Both the position numbers and the translations under genes were made by a program. A stretch of 64,000 bases of DNA from Petunia secreta. Lineage: Eukaryota; Streptophyta; Magnoliopsida; Solanales; Solanaceae. Shown piece by piece: positions 1 through 12,814 of the stretch. The stretch spans positions 7,254,001 to 7,318,000 of the forward strand of contig JARKIP010000033.1 in assembly GCA_029990175.1 (NCBI GenBank). The letters are read 5' to 3'. A model generated the notes under the pieces. That model saw only the letters and a list, made by a program, of their open reading frames with translations. It did not search any database and was not told where the DNA came from. Position 1 is the stretch's first letter, and each line of letters opens with the position of its first letter.

Positions 1-1187
1 GAGCGGAAACGTCTTGGACCAAGTAGATTCCAAGTCGTTCCTCCTAAAAGAATTTTTATGTGAGAGAAGAGGTGGTTGTAACTACCGTATTTTCAACGCA
101 CGATTTAGAAAGTCGCCAGGAGTGGAGGAAGATATGCACAAGTTCAAATGAACAAGTTGAAATAGATGCACAAGTTACATAAAACAACAAGTCAGATAAT
201 AATTTCATATGCAAAGCAGATCAATACACATAATATGCATGATAGGCGTCATATGATGACGCTTTTGGACGAGGTTGGCTAATGGACTTTAACATGCCTA
301 GGATGTTAAGCCTTCCTAATTTGATTATGGTATTTAAAATTGAACGTGTATTTTGTATCATCCCAATTGTTCTCATAACCCAAAATCAGCATAAAAAATA
401 ATTTTATAAAATAATTAATTTTACTGTATAAATTTAGAAATAACCTTTTTTCTAGGTAAATGGAAATTATAATTGTTCTTGTTACATTAAAAGTAGAAGA
501 AATTAATTTAAAATCTATGATTTTGTTTTCATAAAAGTAAAAAAAATTAATTTCGTTCATAACCCAAAAATAATTTTATAAAATAATTGGATTCGTTTGA
601 ATAAATAATTGATTTTGTTATGAGAACCCACTTTTATGTGAACAAATGGTCTACATTAGACACGTTCAACTTTAAATAAATGCACACATAACATATTCAA
701 ACGTCCCTTAGGGTAGGAGACCCGTTTGGTTCGTTCAAATATGGTAAACTAATAGACTTAGACGTGAGCCGAAGTCAAAATTTTCCTACTTATGACATGA
801 TGCATGATTTCTAGACTAAGAGTGGGGTAATTCTAGACACGTATCCCCAAGGCGGACGACAGAGGAGTGGGATCATTTGAAACCGTTGGCTGTACCACGG
901 ACCAACTATATTCCAAAATGTCCTCCTAAAAGATTTTTTCTGGTGAAGCGACCGTGGGATCCACGTAATCACCGTGTGTGTGTAAAGTGTTGTTTCCTAG
1001 GAGTGGGAGAAGCGTGAGTGACATGAATGAATCACACAATTCAAAGAATAAAACTCATAAATAAAAAATAAAAACTAAACTTTAATCCTGCGAAAGAAAA
1101 AGAAGAAAAAAGTTAGTATCGAAATAAATGACAATAAAACAAGTAAAGAATCCCAATTTAAAGTCTGTTATGGTTTGAACCTTGATT
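1..1187 (-). mobile_element. Ogre-like element leader (internal, 5' untranslated part)
   Basis: This lies just inside the primer-binding site of the minus-strand Ogre-like element and continues off the left edge. I see no gene in it. The segments near 20-125 and 900-1010 resemble each other: both carry a form of 'tcctcctaaaaga' after an 'accaa' motif and end near 'gagtgg'. This suggests a roughly 880-bp-spaced duplication in the leader. Long, repeat-bearing untranslated regions are usual in Ogre elements. Gag and pol would lie left of the window. Confidence 0.55.
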
Positions 1188-1204
1188 TCCCCAGCGGAGT
1201 CGCA
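1188..1204 (-). promoter_or_regulatory. Primer-binding site of minus-strand Ogre-like element
   Basis: Read on the minus strand this is tgcgactccgctgggga. It matches the site at 55189-55206 (tggcgactccgctgggga) apart from one missing G. From memory, Ogre elements use a site of this form complementary to the 3' end of a tRNA-Arg. It sits directly against the LTR end. Confidence 0.75.
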
Positions 1205-1205
1205 T

Positions 1206-1733
1206 TCTATCGTACCCGATTTTGGACTCAACTCGAGGCGAGTCGGGTTTCGGATTTGACTGGATGAACTCGTTTGGAGTTAGGAGTTTGGAGCCGCCAC
1301 CTAACATATTTTTTAACTAGGTATATTAGGGCATCTATTTTGTTTCTAGCCAATTTTACAATTAACTCTGAAACATAGTCTACAAACCAGAATTTCTAGG
1401 TAATAGGTTCAGGTTAACTCGAGAGGAAGGGGTTAGGCACCTCTCGAGCCCCACCAAATGTGGTTACTGTCCGAACTTCATATTGGGATTCAAAACAAGG
1501 GGTTTAAGCAAATAAACTAACTAAAAGATGATTCAAATACTATGCGTATAATATGTGAAATCAAACAAAAGATACAAATTTGTTAATAGGCTTCTTCCTT
1601 AGGGAATTAAACCTTGCAAAATAAAGCAAATTAGTTAGTTTATAATTATAATAAATAAAAATACTAGTAATAAATGCTAATAGAAGAAGAAGAAGAAGAA
1701 GAAGAAGAAGAAGAAGAAGAAGAAGAAGAAGAA

Positions 1734-1790
<57 letters not shown>

Positions 1791-4186
1791 GGGTTTTTCT
1801 TTGAGTTGTTTTCTTCCAAAATGAGTTGTTGTCTATCAACCAATTTATCTCACAAAATATAAGAAAATGATTTAGTAATAACAGTAATGATAATAATACT
1901 AATAATATCAAATAATAATTAAAAATAATAAGGAAAGGATTTTATTCTCTTTCGAATTACGCCGCCGCTTCTTATCCAATTTGACCTCGCAAAAAATATA
2001 AGAATATAGATTAGTGAGTAATAATATTGATAATAATAAAGATGCAACAATGATAATAATAATATAATAATAAAAATAATGATAATAACAATAATAATAG
2101 TAATCGTAATAATAATGATAATGGTAATAATGATAATCATAACAATAATAGTTTAAAATAATGGGGAAAGGGGGTTTTTTATAAAGGTTTAGGCTCAGAA
2201 TATGTATTGCGCCAAGAAGAGGTTAGGGATGTCGGTACGGCTGCAAACACGGTGCCGGTCGTGGTGCCATGCCAAGCACCTCCAATCCCACTACTCCGCT
2301 ATCGCTTACTTTGCAAAGTGATATGCATCGTCATCGCCTATTTGTTTTTAGGGGCTCGGAGAGCGTAACGGGACTGATTTTTAGGCCTCCAAATGTCATT
2401 GGCCTAAGTGTAGTATCATGTTCAAAACAGTCCAAATAAGCCTGAAATTCAAATTAATTATTGAATTATCTTCATCGGCTTAATCAATGTTCCATCTATC
2501 CAGGTTAGTGCTAAACCATTAAACCAAGCGTAGCATCGCCAAAAGGACTGCAAAAACTTCACAACAAAAAGGTCAGTAAGAGTGGTGGGCCCCAACCAAT
2601 TCAGCAATGGCAAATTGTACCCCAAGTCAAAAGCAGAGCAAACAATCAAAGAACAATAACAACCAAAATTCATGATATGTATCAACAACACCAGGAATAA
2701 CAGTGTAACCAGCGAAACCACAGCCAATCGTCTCCTCCAGTGCCAAAACCAACGAACCAACAGATTGGAGCACACCAAAGGAAAACCAACGCAGGACTCT
2801 GGCACCACAGCCATGGTTCTAAATGAAACCAGATTCCGATAAGTGGGTCAACGGCGAAGTGGAGGAGCGACAACCCATCGATTTTCGATGGCATCACTTC
2901 TCTCCACCCCCTTGTTCTCCGATCAGAACCCCCATCTCCGGCAAACAACAACATCAGTGGTGCAGACGAGACGAGAGTTGCGATTGCCATTGATTTTGTT
3001 TCCAAGCGACGCTGTGGCGTCACCGCTTCGCCAGTGGTGGTGTCAACACCTCTGTTTCTACTCCATTGATTCCCAATCCCCGATCCTCCCCTGTTTCTAT
3101 TCCGATGGGTGTGTGCACGTGCCCTTATGGATTTGTTTTTAATTTTTTGTATGGTGGGTGTGTCTTTGGCGAGGGAGAGGAAGTGTGGGTGTTGTGTATG
3201 TATCGTATGGGGAAGATGAGGGAAAGTGAACTGGGTCAACGTATGGGGTCTGGTTGTGTGTATGTACATGTAGTACTGTATCTGTCCCCACAAAGAGAAG
3301 TACTGGTCTTCCTTTTAAAAGAAAAATTAGAAAAAGAGTTGTTGGAAAATGACATAATTTTGGGGATTAGGAGAAAATTAGGATAGTGATTAGGGATGGA
3401 TTTTTGGGGGATTAGGAATGATTTGAGATGATTTGGGGAATTTGAAAAAAGATCTTTTCCATTTCAAATAGAAGAAATGTATTTGGTATTGAAAATGGGA
3501 TAGGTTCAAAAGATAAATTATAATTCAAAAGGTCAATAAAGATAAATGTAAATAAATAAAAGAATTTTGATGGAGATTTTAAAATATGGATTAATTCAAA
3601 ATAAAATAAGAAGAAAAGAAAATTTCAATGGAATATGAACGTACCTAGACGAACACTCGTCTAGGTTCAAAAAGAAAAAATATCATTTAATAAGATAAAT
3701 ATAAGTAAATGGAAGAATTAATAATAAACAGGAATTTGGATATTTTCTTTTTTAATTGGCCAATATTCAACTTTAAAGGTGTAAATAAAAATACAGATAT
3801 AAGTATATATCAAATGCACAAATAATTATTAAATAAACTCAAATAAAAATTATTTAAATATATATAATCACAAATAATTACTAATTTGCACAAATAATCA
3901 CAAATTGAAACAAAGTTGACATGTAACCAAAATGATGTAATTATATAATATAGCCACTAATATTATAAATGTACTAATTTCACAAATAGTCACAGTTTTG
4001 ACAAATGACCTAAATGATGCAAGAGTTACGTAATATAGCCACACTTAATTATATAATATGTAAATAGAGGATAACACATGTAAATGCATGATTTCTAATG
4101 CACATTTTGCACAAATAGTCACATTGCACCCTTAAGTTGAATTATGGCCAATTTTAGAAAAAGAGGGACAAAATTGGGTGTCAACA
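1206..4186 (-). mobile_element. 5' LTR of minus-strand Ogre-like retrotransposon
   Basis: On the minus strand the LTR starts TGTTGACACCC at 4186 and ends next to the primer-binding site. The solo LTR at 36667-39540 starts TGTTGACATCC, and the two share further blocks: the AT-rich 'acaaatagtcaca' region near the start, a TTA-rich block, and the 'ggtggcg(a/g)ctcc' block near the end. Length is about 2.98 kb against 2.87 kb for the solo copy. The short open frames inside (2458-3386) lie in low-complexity or GC-rich U3/R-like DNA, and I do not call genes. The LTR abuts Mutator-like DNA at 4187 and has removed or separated the left end of that element. Confidence 0.75.
1683..1790. repeat. (GAA)n followed by (AAT)n microsatellite in LTR
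   Basis: About 18 GAA units (to 1735) run directly into about 18 AAT units. An imperfect AAT-rich tract follows at about 2033-2157. The solo LTR at 36667 has the matching TTA-rich tracts at about 38770-39000 in the opposite orientation, so the tract belongs to the LTR family. Confidence 0.9.
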
Positions 4187-6707
4187 CTGGTAACAAATGA
4201 TCAAGAACTTACGACTTGCACGTTTCTACTGAAAAATGATGAGAATTTCAGAAAATCCTGCTTCATAGTAGAAGTAATTAAAAGGACTGAACTCTCAAGT
4301 AACAACACCACCACACCAACTACATGCAAAATCTTTCTGAGTGAAGCCGACCACAACATGGCATTGAATCAAAAGGAAGGGCAATTGATTGACCTCATAG
4401 ACCAAAATGAGGATGTAATCTCCCTGACTGACCAAGAAAGTGATGATGCACAACATGAACAAGGAGATACCAACGATGAGGTCACCAGATGCAGAGCTTT
4501 AGTGATACACACTGTACTACAAACAATCATCACCGACCGGTCGAAAACAATAGACATTGAATCAATCACTCCACCACCAACAATGGAAGAAACAGGAGAA
4601 CCAACCATGGTAAACAGAGCAAAGAGAAAGAGAAAACTTGACATTGAAACAACCATTCTAGGGAGTGATGCATATGTTGATGACATAACTGAAAAATCTG
4701 TCTTCCAAGACAAACAGAGTATGACGAAGTCTATGTCTATCATTGCAATTACAAAAATATACAGTTCAAGGTTGCTAAATCATGCAAGACAAGATATTGG
4801 CTGAGGTGATACCAATTGCACTTGGCGTTTCCATGCATCAAAGATACCAAATTCTATGCTTTTCAAGGTGGACAGCTTTGAAAAGACATGCACATGCTCC
4901 ATTGACTTCATTAAATCTGACCAGCGGAATGCAACATCAAAAATGATAAGTGACTACATTGTGGAGCTCATACGGTAAAACGATAATGTCATCCCACCTA
5001 AATTTGTGGTACAGGAAATGAGAAGGAAATTTGGAATTACAACCAGCTACCACAAGGGATGGCGCTCAATACAACATGCTTATTCTGTGTTGAGAGGGAC
5101 ACCTGAAGAGAATTACATTATGCTGCCTTGCTATCTACATATAATGAAAGAAAACAACCCTAGCACGTACGTCAACATCAACACGGACTGCGAGAACAGG
5201 TATGCACAGTCTAGAACACTGCACATACAATTAAATTTTCATTTATTGGCAATAAGCCAAGACTTTCTTATATTCACACACATACCACAAATATCAATTT
5301 CCTTGAAATATTGGCATTTGACAATACTTTCCCTCCCCTCTGCCACATAACTCCAACACTTCACTAATAAATCTTCTGCTTCCCCCATGCAGGTTTCAGT
5401 ATGCATTCTTTGCGTACGGTGCTTCAATACAAGGATGGAGACACTGCAGGCCAGTAATAATGGTAGACGCAACATTCTTGCAGGGAAAATACCGTGGTAT
5501 TCTCATAGTAGCAGTCTCTAAAGATGAAAACAACAACATCTTTCCTTTGGCGTTTGGGATTGCAGATTCAGAAAATAACAAAACCTACAACTGGTTCTTC
5601 CGCCAGTTGAGAATTGCGATAGGGACGCGTGAACAACTCTCAATCCTATCAGACCGTCACCCCTCCATTGCAAATACCATCGCTAATGTCTATCCAGACT
5701 GCCAGCATGGCATATGCATTTATCACATAGAGAAGAATCTGAGGAGCAGATTCTACTCTGATGCGGTGATCTCATATTTTTACAATGCAGCAACTACTTA
5801 CAATCGCACAGATTTTGATACGTATATGACTGAGATTGAAAATCTTGATAAAAATGCTGCAAAATACATAAAGGAGGAGCCACCAGAAATATGGGCACGT
5901 TCGTTCCACACCAACAGAAGATACAACATGCTAACAGCAAACAATGTTGAGACTATGAATAGCGTTCTTGCAAAAGCCAGAAAACTGCCAATAATGGGGT
6001 TAATTGACTACATACAAAATAAGCTACAGAGTTGGTTTTTCGAGAGAAAAAGTCAGACACAAGGAACTTATCATGAGCTCACAAGTTGGGTAGAACAAGA
6101 GCTGACCGGAAAGATTCCATTTGCATACATGATGATAGTAAGTAATATTTCTTACGAAAAGTTTCAGAAACAAAAATCTGTAGAATCAACATTTGCTTAT
6201 TACATGCTTATTGACTTCATTCGTAGGTTGATCCTATTAGTGACACAAGATTTACAGTAGTAGAAGGAGACGATAAGTTTACGGTCGACTTAAAAGAGAG
6301 AACCTGCAACAGCTTGCAATATCAAACAAACGAGCTACCATGCACCCACGCCATTGCAGCAATAGATAGGAGAAATCTACAGAAGTCTAGCTACTGTGCA
6401 CATTGGTTCACAAGACATGCTTGGCAAGAAACTTACAAGGGTGAAATTCTACCAGTAGAAATTTCAAAAATCGTGGGATGTCCCACAAACGGTCAGGGAT
6501 TTCATCACAAAACCACCCAACACAAAAATTAAGCTGGGGAGAAGGAAAACAAAGAGATATGTTTTAAGAGGAGAGTTTCTAAAGGCTAGAGCTCAATGTT
6601 CAAGATGCAAAAGGACAGGACACAACAGAACCAGCTGTGTCTACACTCTAGTACTCAATCCACAAGCAAGAAAATACAAAAGAAAGTTACACCATGATTC
6701 ATTTTAA
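4187..6707 (+). pseudogene. MULE transposase, decayed
   Basis: Domains in order are: an acidic N-terminal part (to about 4600); a MuDR DNA-binding region around 4680-4975, read through a shift near 4755 and a missing base pair near 4806; the N-terminal transposase segment 4982-5199; an intron 5200-5392; and the MULE DDE domain in an open stretch 5460-6260. In that stretch D3, D65 and E164 (NNVETMN) fit the DDE triad, and the CQHGICIYHIEKN block is the C2H motif. A frameshift near 6225 leads to a SWIM-type zinc finger (CNSL...CTH, 6308-6350). Another shift near 6530 leads to a CCHC knuckle (CSRCKRTGHNRTSC) and the stop at 6705. An in-frame stop also occurs near 4977. The domain order is complete, so this was an autonomous transposase. 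The original start is unclear because the LTR replaces upstream DNA. Confidence 0.88.
5200..5392 (+). other. Intron in MULE transposase
   Basis: This 193-bp segment begins gtatgcac and ends ccccatgcag. Removing it joins an arginine codon split AG|G and brings the transposase frame exactly into the family pattern (...ENR then FQYAFFAYGAS). The left-hand frame hits stops inside the segment, so splicing is needed. Both splice sites look intact even though the coding sequence is not. Confidence 0.85.
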
Positions 6708-6844
6708 TTACTCCTATGAATTACAATTTTATATGTTAAACAGCTTATAATTTTCACAACTGGTGAACTTAATGTCCTCAATAAATCTTAATTTTAAATT
6801 TTGATTGTCCAACCCCCCTCCCACTTTATCAAAAAAATATCCTG

Positions 6845-7515
6845 TCAGGTATTGCCAATTGCCAATACTTTCAACACGTTTTCAATGAGGACTTCTAGAC
6901 AATATCCCTAAGAGTATTGGCTATTGCCAAGACTTGGAGGTCTGTACTTAACTGAAAGATCACGAAAAGAGCTAATCCACTGCTAAGCCTCTCAAATATT
7001 GGCAATTGCCAAGACTTTTAACACACTTGAAAATACGGCAATGGAGACTGACTCCAAAAGTCTTGGTAATTGCCATTACTTTGCGCCTGACTGCAGCTAT
7101 AGGCAATGTATGAATTCTCTCAAGTCTTGCCTATTTCCAAGAAGTTATAAATACTAGCAATTGCCAATGCGTTCAAAGGTTTCCAATGCCCACTCGAAAA
7201 AAAAAATCCCTAAGAGTCTTGGCTGTTGTCAAGACTTTAAGGTCTGGACATTTGTAATTTGCTGAAAGTTCAGGTAACGAGGTAACCCTCTTCTAAGCTC
7301 TATTGTCAATTGCCAAGAGTTTAAATACATTTGAGACGCGGGCTTTTGAAGACAAGGACTCCAAAAAATCTTGGCACTTGCCACAACTTTGTGCCAATTG
7401 CCAAGAATTTACAAACATTTGTATTTCATACTTTTTGCTAATTGACAAGACTTAAACGTGTAGTGCAATAACAAATGGCACTGGTTCTCTTTGCTATTGC
7501 CAAGTGTTTAAGCCC
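6845..7515. repeat. Palindrome cluster A (ttggcaattgccaa type)
   Basis: About 12 variants of an imperfect palindrome lie here, at about 6848, 6910, 7000, 7060, 7120, 7155, 7208, 7300, 7368, 7390, 7432 and 7490. The best copies read cttggcaattgccaag followed by actt. The cluster lies between the 3' end of the transposase and the 3' end of the convergent Ulp1 gene, so it may also hold both polyadenylation regions. A 20-bp poly(A) run follows at 7618-7639. Confidence 0.85.
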
Positions 7516-8784
7516 TATTAGAAAGGAGAAACTTCTCTGCAAATGTTCACTTACTGACATATAAAATGCCTTGAAGTCTTGGCAAAACCAACACTTGCAA
7601 TTGACCACTTCGACAGCAAAAAAAAAAAAAAAAAAAAAACGTATTCCACACCCACCAGCAAACACTAATAAATAAAAAAATAATACATAGAAAGATGACA
7701 GACAATTCATTCATTCACCTAAAAATATAAAGAGTTGTAGGCATACACATTATAAAATAAAATTTCATCCTTACACTAAAAAACATGGTAATTAAACAAT
7801 AGTATTGTCAATCATTCACAGAACTACAACATGGTCAATTATGTCCAGGAAGAAATGGTGCACCAATTGGAGGTGGACAGGTCGACACATTATATTCATG
7901 GTAATCGTGTCCTACAATCTCTGGGAGAGTCTCATAGCCATCAGTGACCTTCGAAGTGGCATGACACCACAGATTGGTAGCAAAGTCGATCTGATACTGC
8001 CTAAGCTGGCTGAACTTGTATTTTGAAACATTCTTTCCATCCATCAACAGGTCAGCAAATCTTATCACAAAAGCACCACAGTCATAACTGCACCAAAATT
8101 AAACACAAAACCTGAATAACAATAATGAAAATAAAACAAGAAGGAAAATAATAATAAACATAGTAATAATAAATTAATATAAAAAATTCCAAGTCAAAGA
8201 ATGCATACACGTTGGTCTGCTTGGGGCATTTTACCCACTTGACATTAGATGGCTCATACACGTCTCCATTATGATGGTCGATAACGGTGAAAATTGATCA
8301 ATTCAAGAAACGATGGAATCATCTTAGAATAGCTATCGACATGCTCCATCACCCTTGGGTCACGCTCCCTATAAACAGAGTCATATATTTCAAGAAGATG
8401 CTCATCCAATGAGAAAACTGCAAGAATATAATGGGTAGTTTCTGTGCTTTCATCACCCAACCGAATAGGAAACAAGACACGATCAGCAAGTTCCCAAGGC
8501 ATCCCACCCTTAACGTCCTTTGAAACTATACTATCAATAAAATACTCATAATTTGGATCAGCTCCCCAAGAATAATTCCCATTATTAGATTCAAACTGTC
8601 TGCATGTCTCCATAAACCAACGATCGAAGACAAGAGACGTGCTTGCATATTTCAACTGACCATCAAAAGGATGGTACAAACACCGCTTCTTCAAATAATA
8701 CAAACAGACTTCCACATGCTGCACAAACAAACAATAAAATAAAGGCCTGTTAAAATGGACAAGTAACAGAAAAAGTCTATGCAA

Positions 8785-8900
8785 GTCTTAGTTGTTGCCA
8801 ACACACAGACTTCTTGGCTATTGACAACACTTCATGCCATGTAGAAAGGCCAGTTTGAAGAGAAAAACTCTGCAACTATTGGCTACTGCCAAGAATTAAA
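8785..8900. repeat. Palindrome cluster B, inside an intron of the Ulp1 gene
   Basis: Three variants occur at about 8790, 8810 and 8876 (for example cttggctattgacaac and attggctactgccaag). They lie in the intron before the exon that begins near 8720. The same motif in introns and intergenic DNA argues against it being merely a terminator or terminal repeat. Confidence 0.7.
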
Positions 8901-9584
8901 GCTGGAAACTAAAACTACTATATAAAACAAGAAAACACAAGAATGAAAGAAAGTTAGAAACCTCATCAGTGAGGGTAAACTTATCAGACGACAACTCAAG
9001 AAACCAACTTCGGTTAGAAATGGAAGCAGAACCGAGTTTATAAGTATAAGGCGTAACATTCTCGCCATCAGCATAAACACTTTTCTCAGACCTGCATGAA
9101 GTACACACTATAAAGCAAAGTACTTATAATAAATAGCAAAAGAGACAACTCAATCAAACGTACACTCTCTTGTAGAATACTTGAGGAGTAAGGTTGTTTG
9201 GATTGATGAAGAGTCTGAAATTTGGAACATTGCGCAGAATACCGGCATAATGAAATGGGCATCGACATCTGTAGTTACATTTCCAATCACTAACAGACTT
9301 CCCATGATTACGACCATAATCTTGAAAAGGAGATAACAAAGCCCAGCTTGGCTTTGGAACCTTTTTGGGTCTTCCCTGCTCATCCAACTCATCAGCAACA
9401 ACCGGAGCACCCTTCATCGCTCGTGCCTCATTAATATCACCAAGACCTGCGTCATCAACCTTTCTCTTATAAACAGCTTTGGTTCTCAATGAAGCAAGTG
9501 AACATCCAGACTATCAGCTTCACCACCATCCTATAAACAAATGAAATAAAATCAATACTCCTAAATACAACAAGGAAGGTCTAG

Positions 9585-9735
9585 TCTATACAGATCTTGG
9601 CTATAGTCAAGACTTTCACCTCTGCTGCAAGGGTCTCTGTAAGTCTTGGCTATAGCCAAGATTTTAAGCTCTAGTGGAGGTCCCATATGCAGGGAACGCA
9701 TCTCCAAGTCTTTGCAATGGCCAGGACTTTACGAT
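9585..9735. repeat. Palindrome cluster C, inside an intron of the Ulp1 gene
   Basis: Three variants occur at about 9592, 9640 and 9700. The second, cttggctatagccaag, is a perfect inverted repeat over 16 bp. They lie in the intron that starts at the gtaagtgt donor near 9820. Confidence 0.75.
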
Positions 9736-11837
9736 ATGAAGCAAGGCCAACATTAAAATGCGCCAACGTACAAAATGATCTAAACAAAAAATACTTGCAC
9801 AATACACGACACTTACCAATACCTCTTGCTCGGCAGCAGCAGGCGTTGAAAAAGCATCGCCTTGAACATTCAAATCTGCAAGGACATCGCTAACCATAGC
9901 ATGAGCTAATTCCTCAGAATCACCATCTCCTACAACTGCAACACCATGCTCTTCACGCTCAACTTGCTTATCACTTACACCAACTTCAACACCAACAGAA
10001 TCTCCTCCTACACAACCATCGAATTCTACATCAGCAACAACTTCATCGGCAAGGTCAGTCAACCGTCCAGAACTGACCAATGCATCCATCTTAGGATCAT
10101 TCGAAACAATAACTTCAACTGGCTTTGGTACTCGACCTACCTACTCACCATCACCAATATATATCTGCCTTTCTTCATTGTTCGAAACATCCAACAACCT
10201 ATCATCATCACCCTTGACATCCCTATCCTGAGCATCACCAACTTTCTCTGCACTCATATCAACATCCATTAACTGCACAAACTGCTTTTCCTCCTGCCTA
10301 ACGAAAGCATATTCAACTCTAGCACCAATTGACACTCCACGAGACGGGGACACAGCTTCCTTACCACCGATGGACACGGGAGATGCATAAACAGGAGACC
10401 GTTCACGATCTTGGTTATATTCTCCAACCGATCCACCAACTCTCCCTTTCTTCACCAAATCAAAAAGTTCACCAAGCTGCTACTTGATCGAACACTGCTC
10501 CTTCAAAATACCATTCAAGGACTTTTGCCATCTCTTCTCCATTTTCTGTACAAAAGGAGAAATATCCAAAACCATCAAAACATATAGAAAACAAGTTCTT
10601 ACGTTTTATAATGAATTGAACAAAACAGCGAAGAAAGACATACGTCAAGAAGCTTGCTCAAAGAATCATAATGACCTCTAGTATTACCAGCAATAGAAGA
10701 AGGGCTTGGAAGATCCCTCTTTGGCAGCTCATTGGCAAGAGTGAAAGGCTCGACAGGAGCTGTAGGTTTCTATCAATAAAATAAAAGAATAGAACTACTA
10801 TAAAAATAGAAAATATTTCCAAAAATCACAAAATTATAAACAAAAATAAAAAAACAACAACACTTACAGATTTCAAATGCTTCGGCACAAACATTGACAT
10901 GAATGACTCGAACTGAGGGGTGCCACAAGTCCTGTACCGCACCATTAGAGGATGCTTTCTCTGGGAATGTATTTAAACGAACGCTTTCCTGTACGAAGGG
11001 AAAATATCCCAACCCCAGACGGTAAAAGCAAAGGGGAATCCGGTAAGCTGAAACAATGAATTCGGACGTTTAGTACCATTAGCAAACACATTCTTCAATG
11101 AAGACACAGTTTCTTCATAAGCTATCGACCCCCATGCAAACTTAGAAACAAGGCTTCTGTCCTCAATCAACCTAACATACTTGGTTGGTACAACTTTTGA
11201 AGGCCTACCACCTAATAACACACGACCAACAATGTATATCTCAACAAGTGCAACAGGATCCATACAATTAAGCCACCCAGTCTTCTTTCCATTCGCTAAC
11301 AACTCCTCCAAATCAGACATCAATATCCCCTTCCTTCAATACAATTCCTCTCCATTTTCACCAACAAAATAGTCCCTAATCAGACGACTACCTGGTTCCT
11401 TCATAGCTGCATCGACAACAACCCTATCAACACTAGAAGTCCGCAACCCAGTCACAACACCAAATATATCGGCATCAAAATAAACTTCATATCCGTGTAT
11501 TGAAAATGCCATTGCATCTCGTCTCCTTGATTCAACTTCAGACAGTAACATACAATTCAAAAAATTACCCGACAGGTTTGTTATATCTATCTCCATAAAC
11601 CTCCCAAACACACCATTTTTTAATTCTGCAAGCTGCTTAGTAGTTAAACCTCTCGTTATAACATCCTGAAACTGAGGATTACCTCTCCAAGCTGCTTGCA
11701 CATGGTACCAATTAGCATAATCAATAAAAAGCTTCCCTGAGCCAGCCATCTTGTATAAAAATCTACATAATAAACAAGACACATATGAATCAAGCTTCTT
11801 GACTAGAAATAACACAAGTTGAATCATATATCTCCAC

Positions 11838-12190
11838 AAATCTTGACTGTACCCAAGAGTTTAAAACATAAATCGACAAGACACCTAAATTTAACTACAA
11901 ATAAACCAACACTTGCAAGTATTGGCAATTGCCAATACTTTTACATCTACTTCACTGAACAACTTGCACACAAAAGTCTACAACTCTTGGCAATAACCAA
12001 TACTCTAAGTTCTAGTGGAAACAACAACATGTAGGGACCATCTCGACAATTATTGCCAATAGCCAATACTTTAAACTACTGCAGTAAGCAACTTACAGAC
12101 AAAGTCTATGCAACTCTTGCCTATAGGAAAAACTTTCGTGCCTAACTCAAGCACAAACTCAAAAAACTACACAAGTATTGCCTAAAGACA
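11838..12190. repeat. Palindrome cluster D, upstream of the Ulp1 gene
   Basis: Six variants occur at about 11840, 11915, 11980, 12045, 12110 and 12170, spaced 60-75 bp apart. The copy near 11915 extends the palindrome on both sides (agtattggcaattgccaata then ctt). The cluster begins about 90 bp upstream of the ATG at 11749, so it lies in the promoter or 5' untranslated region of the minus-strand gene. Confidence 0.85.
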
Positions 12191-12814
12191 AGACTTTCCT
12201 ACTAACACCATTCCAAAAAAAATAAGAAAACACAGAAAACATAACACTCTTACATCCAAATACGCTTACATACAAATAAATCAACATAATACACAAATAA
12301 TAACATATGAAATCAACATATTTCGTAATTTTAACAAAAAACAACAAAACACAAACTATACATAACATATTCCATAAATATACACTAAACTTCCTCATAA
12401 ATAATAAATTTAACACCACATACACTGTAAACCCTAAATAAAGTTCATAAAAATGAAAAATAACAAAGTGAAGTAACTTACAAAAGGCAAATGTGACTCG
12501 TAAATGATTGAAAATGCAAAGTTTATTTGTTAAACTTTACTTAGCTTTTCGATTGAGAAGTTGTAAGGCAATAATAGAGGATAAAAAGAGAGAAAAACTG
12601 CTTTGATATGAGTTAAACTTTTGATATGATGTGCACACTGATAGAGGAGAAGAAGGGAGAGAAACTTTTTCTGGAAATGAAAAGACGTCTGTAGTTTAAA
12701 TATATCTAATTAAAAAAAAACTGTAAATAAAACCGTCTGGGCGGTTTAAGTTCCAAATTTTTTTAAAAACCAAATGTATTTAATATATAAAAAATTTAAT
12801 ATTTCATAAAAATT
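12191..12814. other. AT-rich spacer between the two MULE genes
   Basis: I see no coding potential and no palindrome copies here. The segment is AT-rich, with purine-rich 'agaggagaagaagggagag' around 12640. On the minus strand it would be upstream sequence of the Ulp1 gene. Confidence 0.5.

Larger units (their letters stand above)
7835..11749 (-). pseudogene. DUF1985 - Ulp1 (C48) protease gene of the MULE, decayed
   Basis: The chosen start is ATG at 11749 (MAGSGKLF). Exon 1 (11749 to about 10868) holds the DUF1985 region (GVFGRFMEI, FGVVTGL, VALVEIYIVGRVLLG, TGFPFAFTVWGWDIFPSY), with in-frame stops near 11337 and 10973. Later exons, judged from GT-AG sites, are about 10769-10647, 10544-9821 (a low-complexity acidic linker), a stretch ending near 9163, about 9090-8962, 8720 to about 8215, and 8090-7835. 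The protease core is in the last two: His in HYILAVFSLDEH (8431-8433), Asp in IYDS, and Cys in DCGAFV (8078-8080). A frameshift lies near 8285 and a stop near 10141. Ulp1 proteins cleave SUMO-like modifiers. What a protease does for a MULE is unknown, and this copy is unlikely to make full-length protein. Confidence 0.85.

Noticed and set aside
1561..2140. Open frames of Ile/Leu repeats on the minus strand (1561-1911 and 1919-2140)
   Set aside because: They are translations of the GAA/AAT microsatellite in the LTR, with no protein-like sequence on either side.
2458..3386. Several overlapping open frames of 99-203 codons on both strands
   Set aside because: They lie inside the Ogre-like LTR, overlap each other in opposite directions, and have no domain. 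One of them is His/Thr/Arg low complexity.
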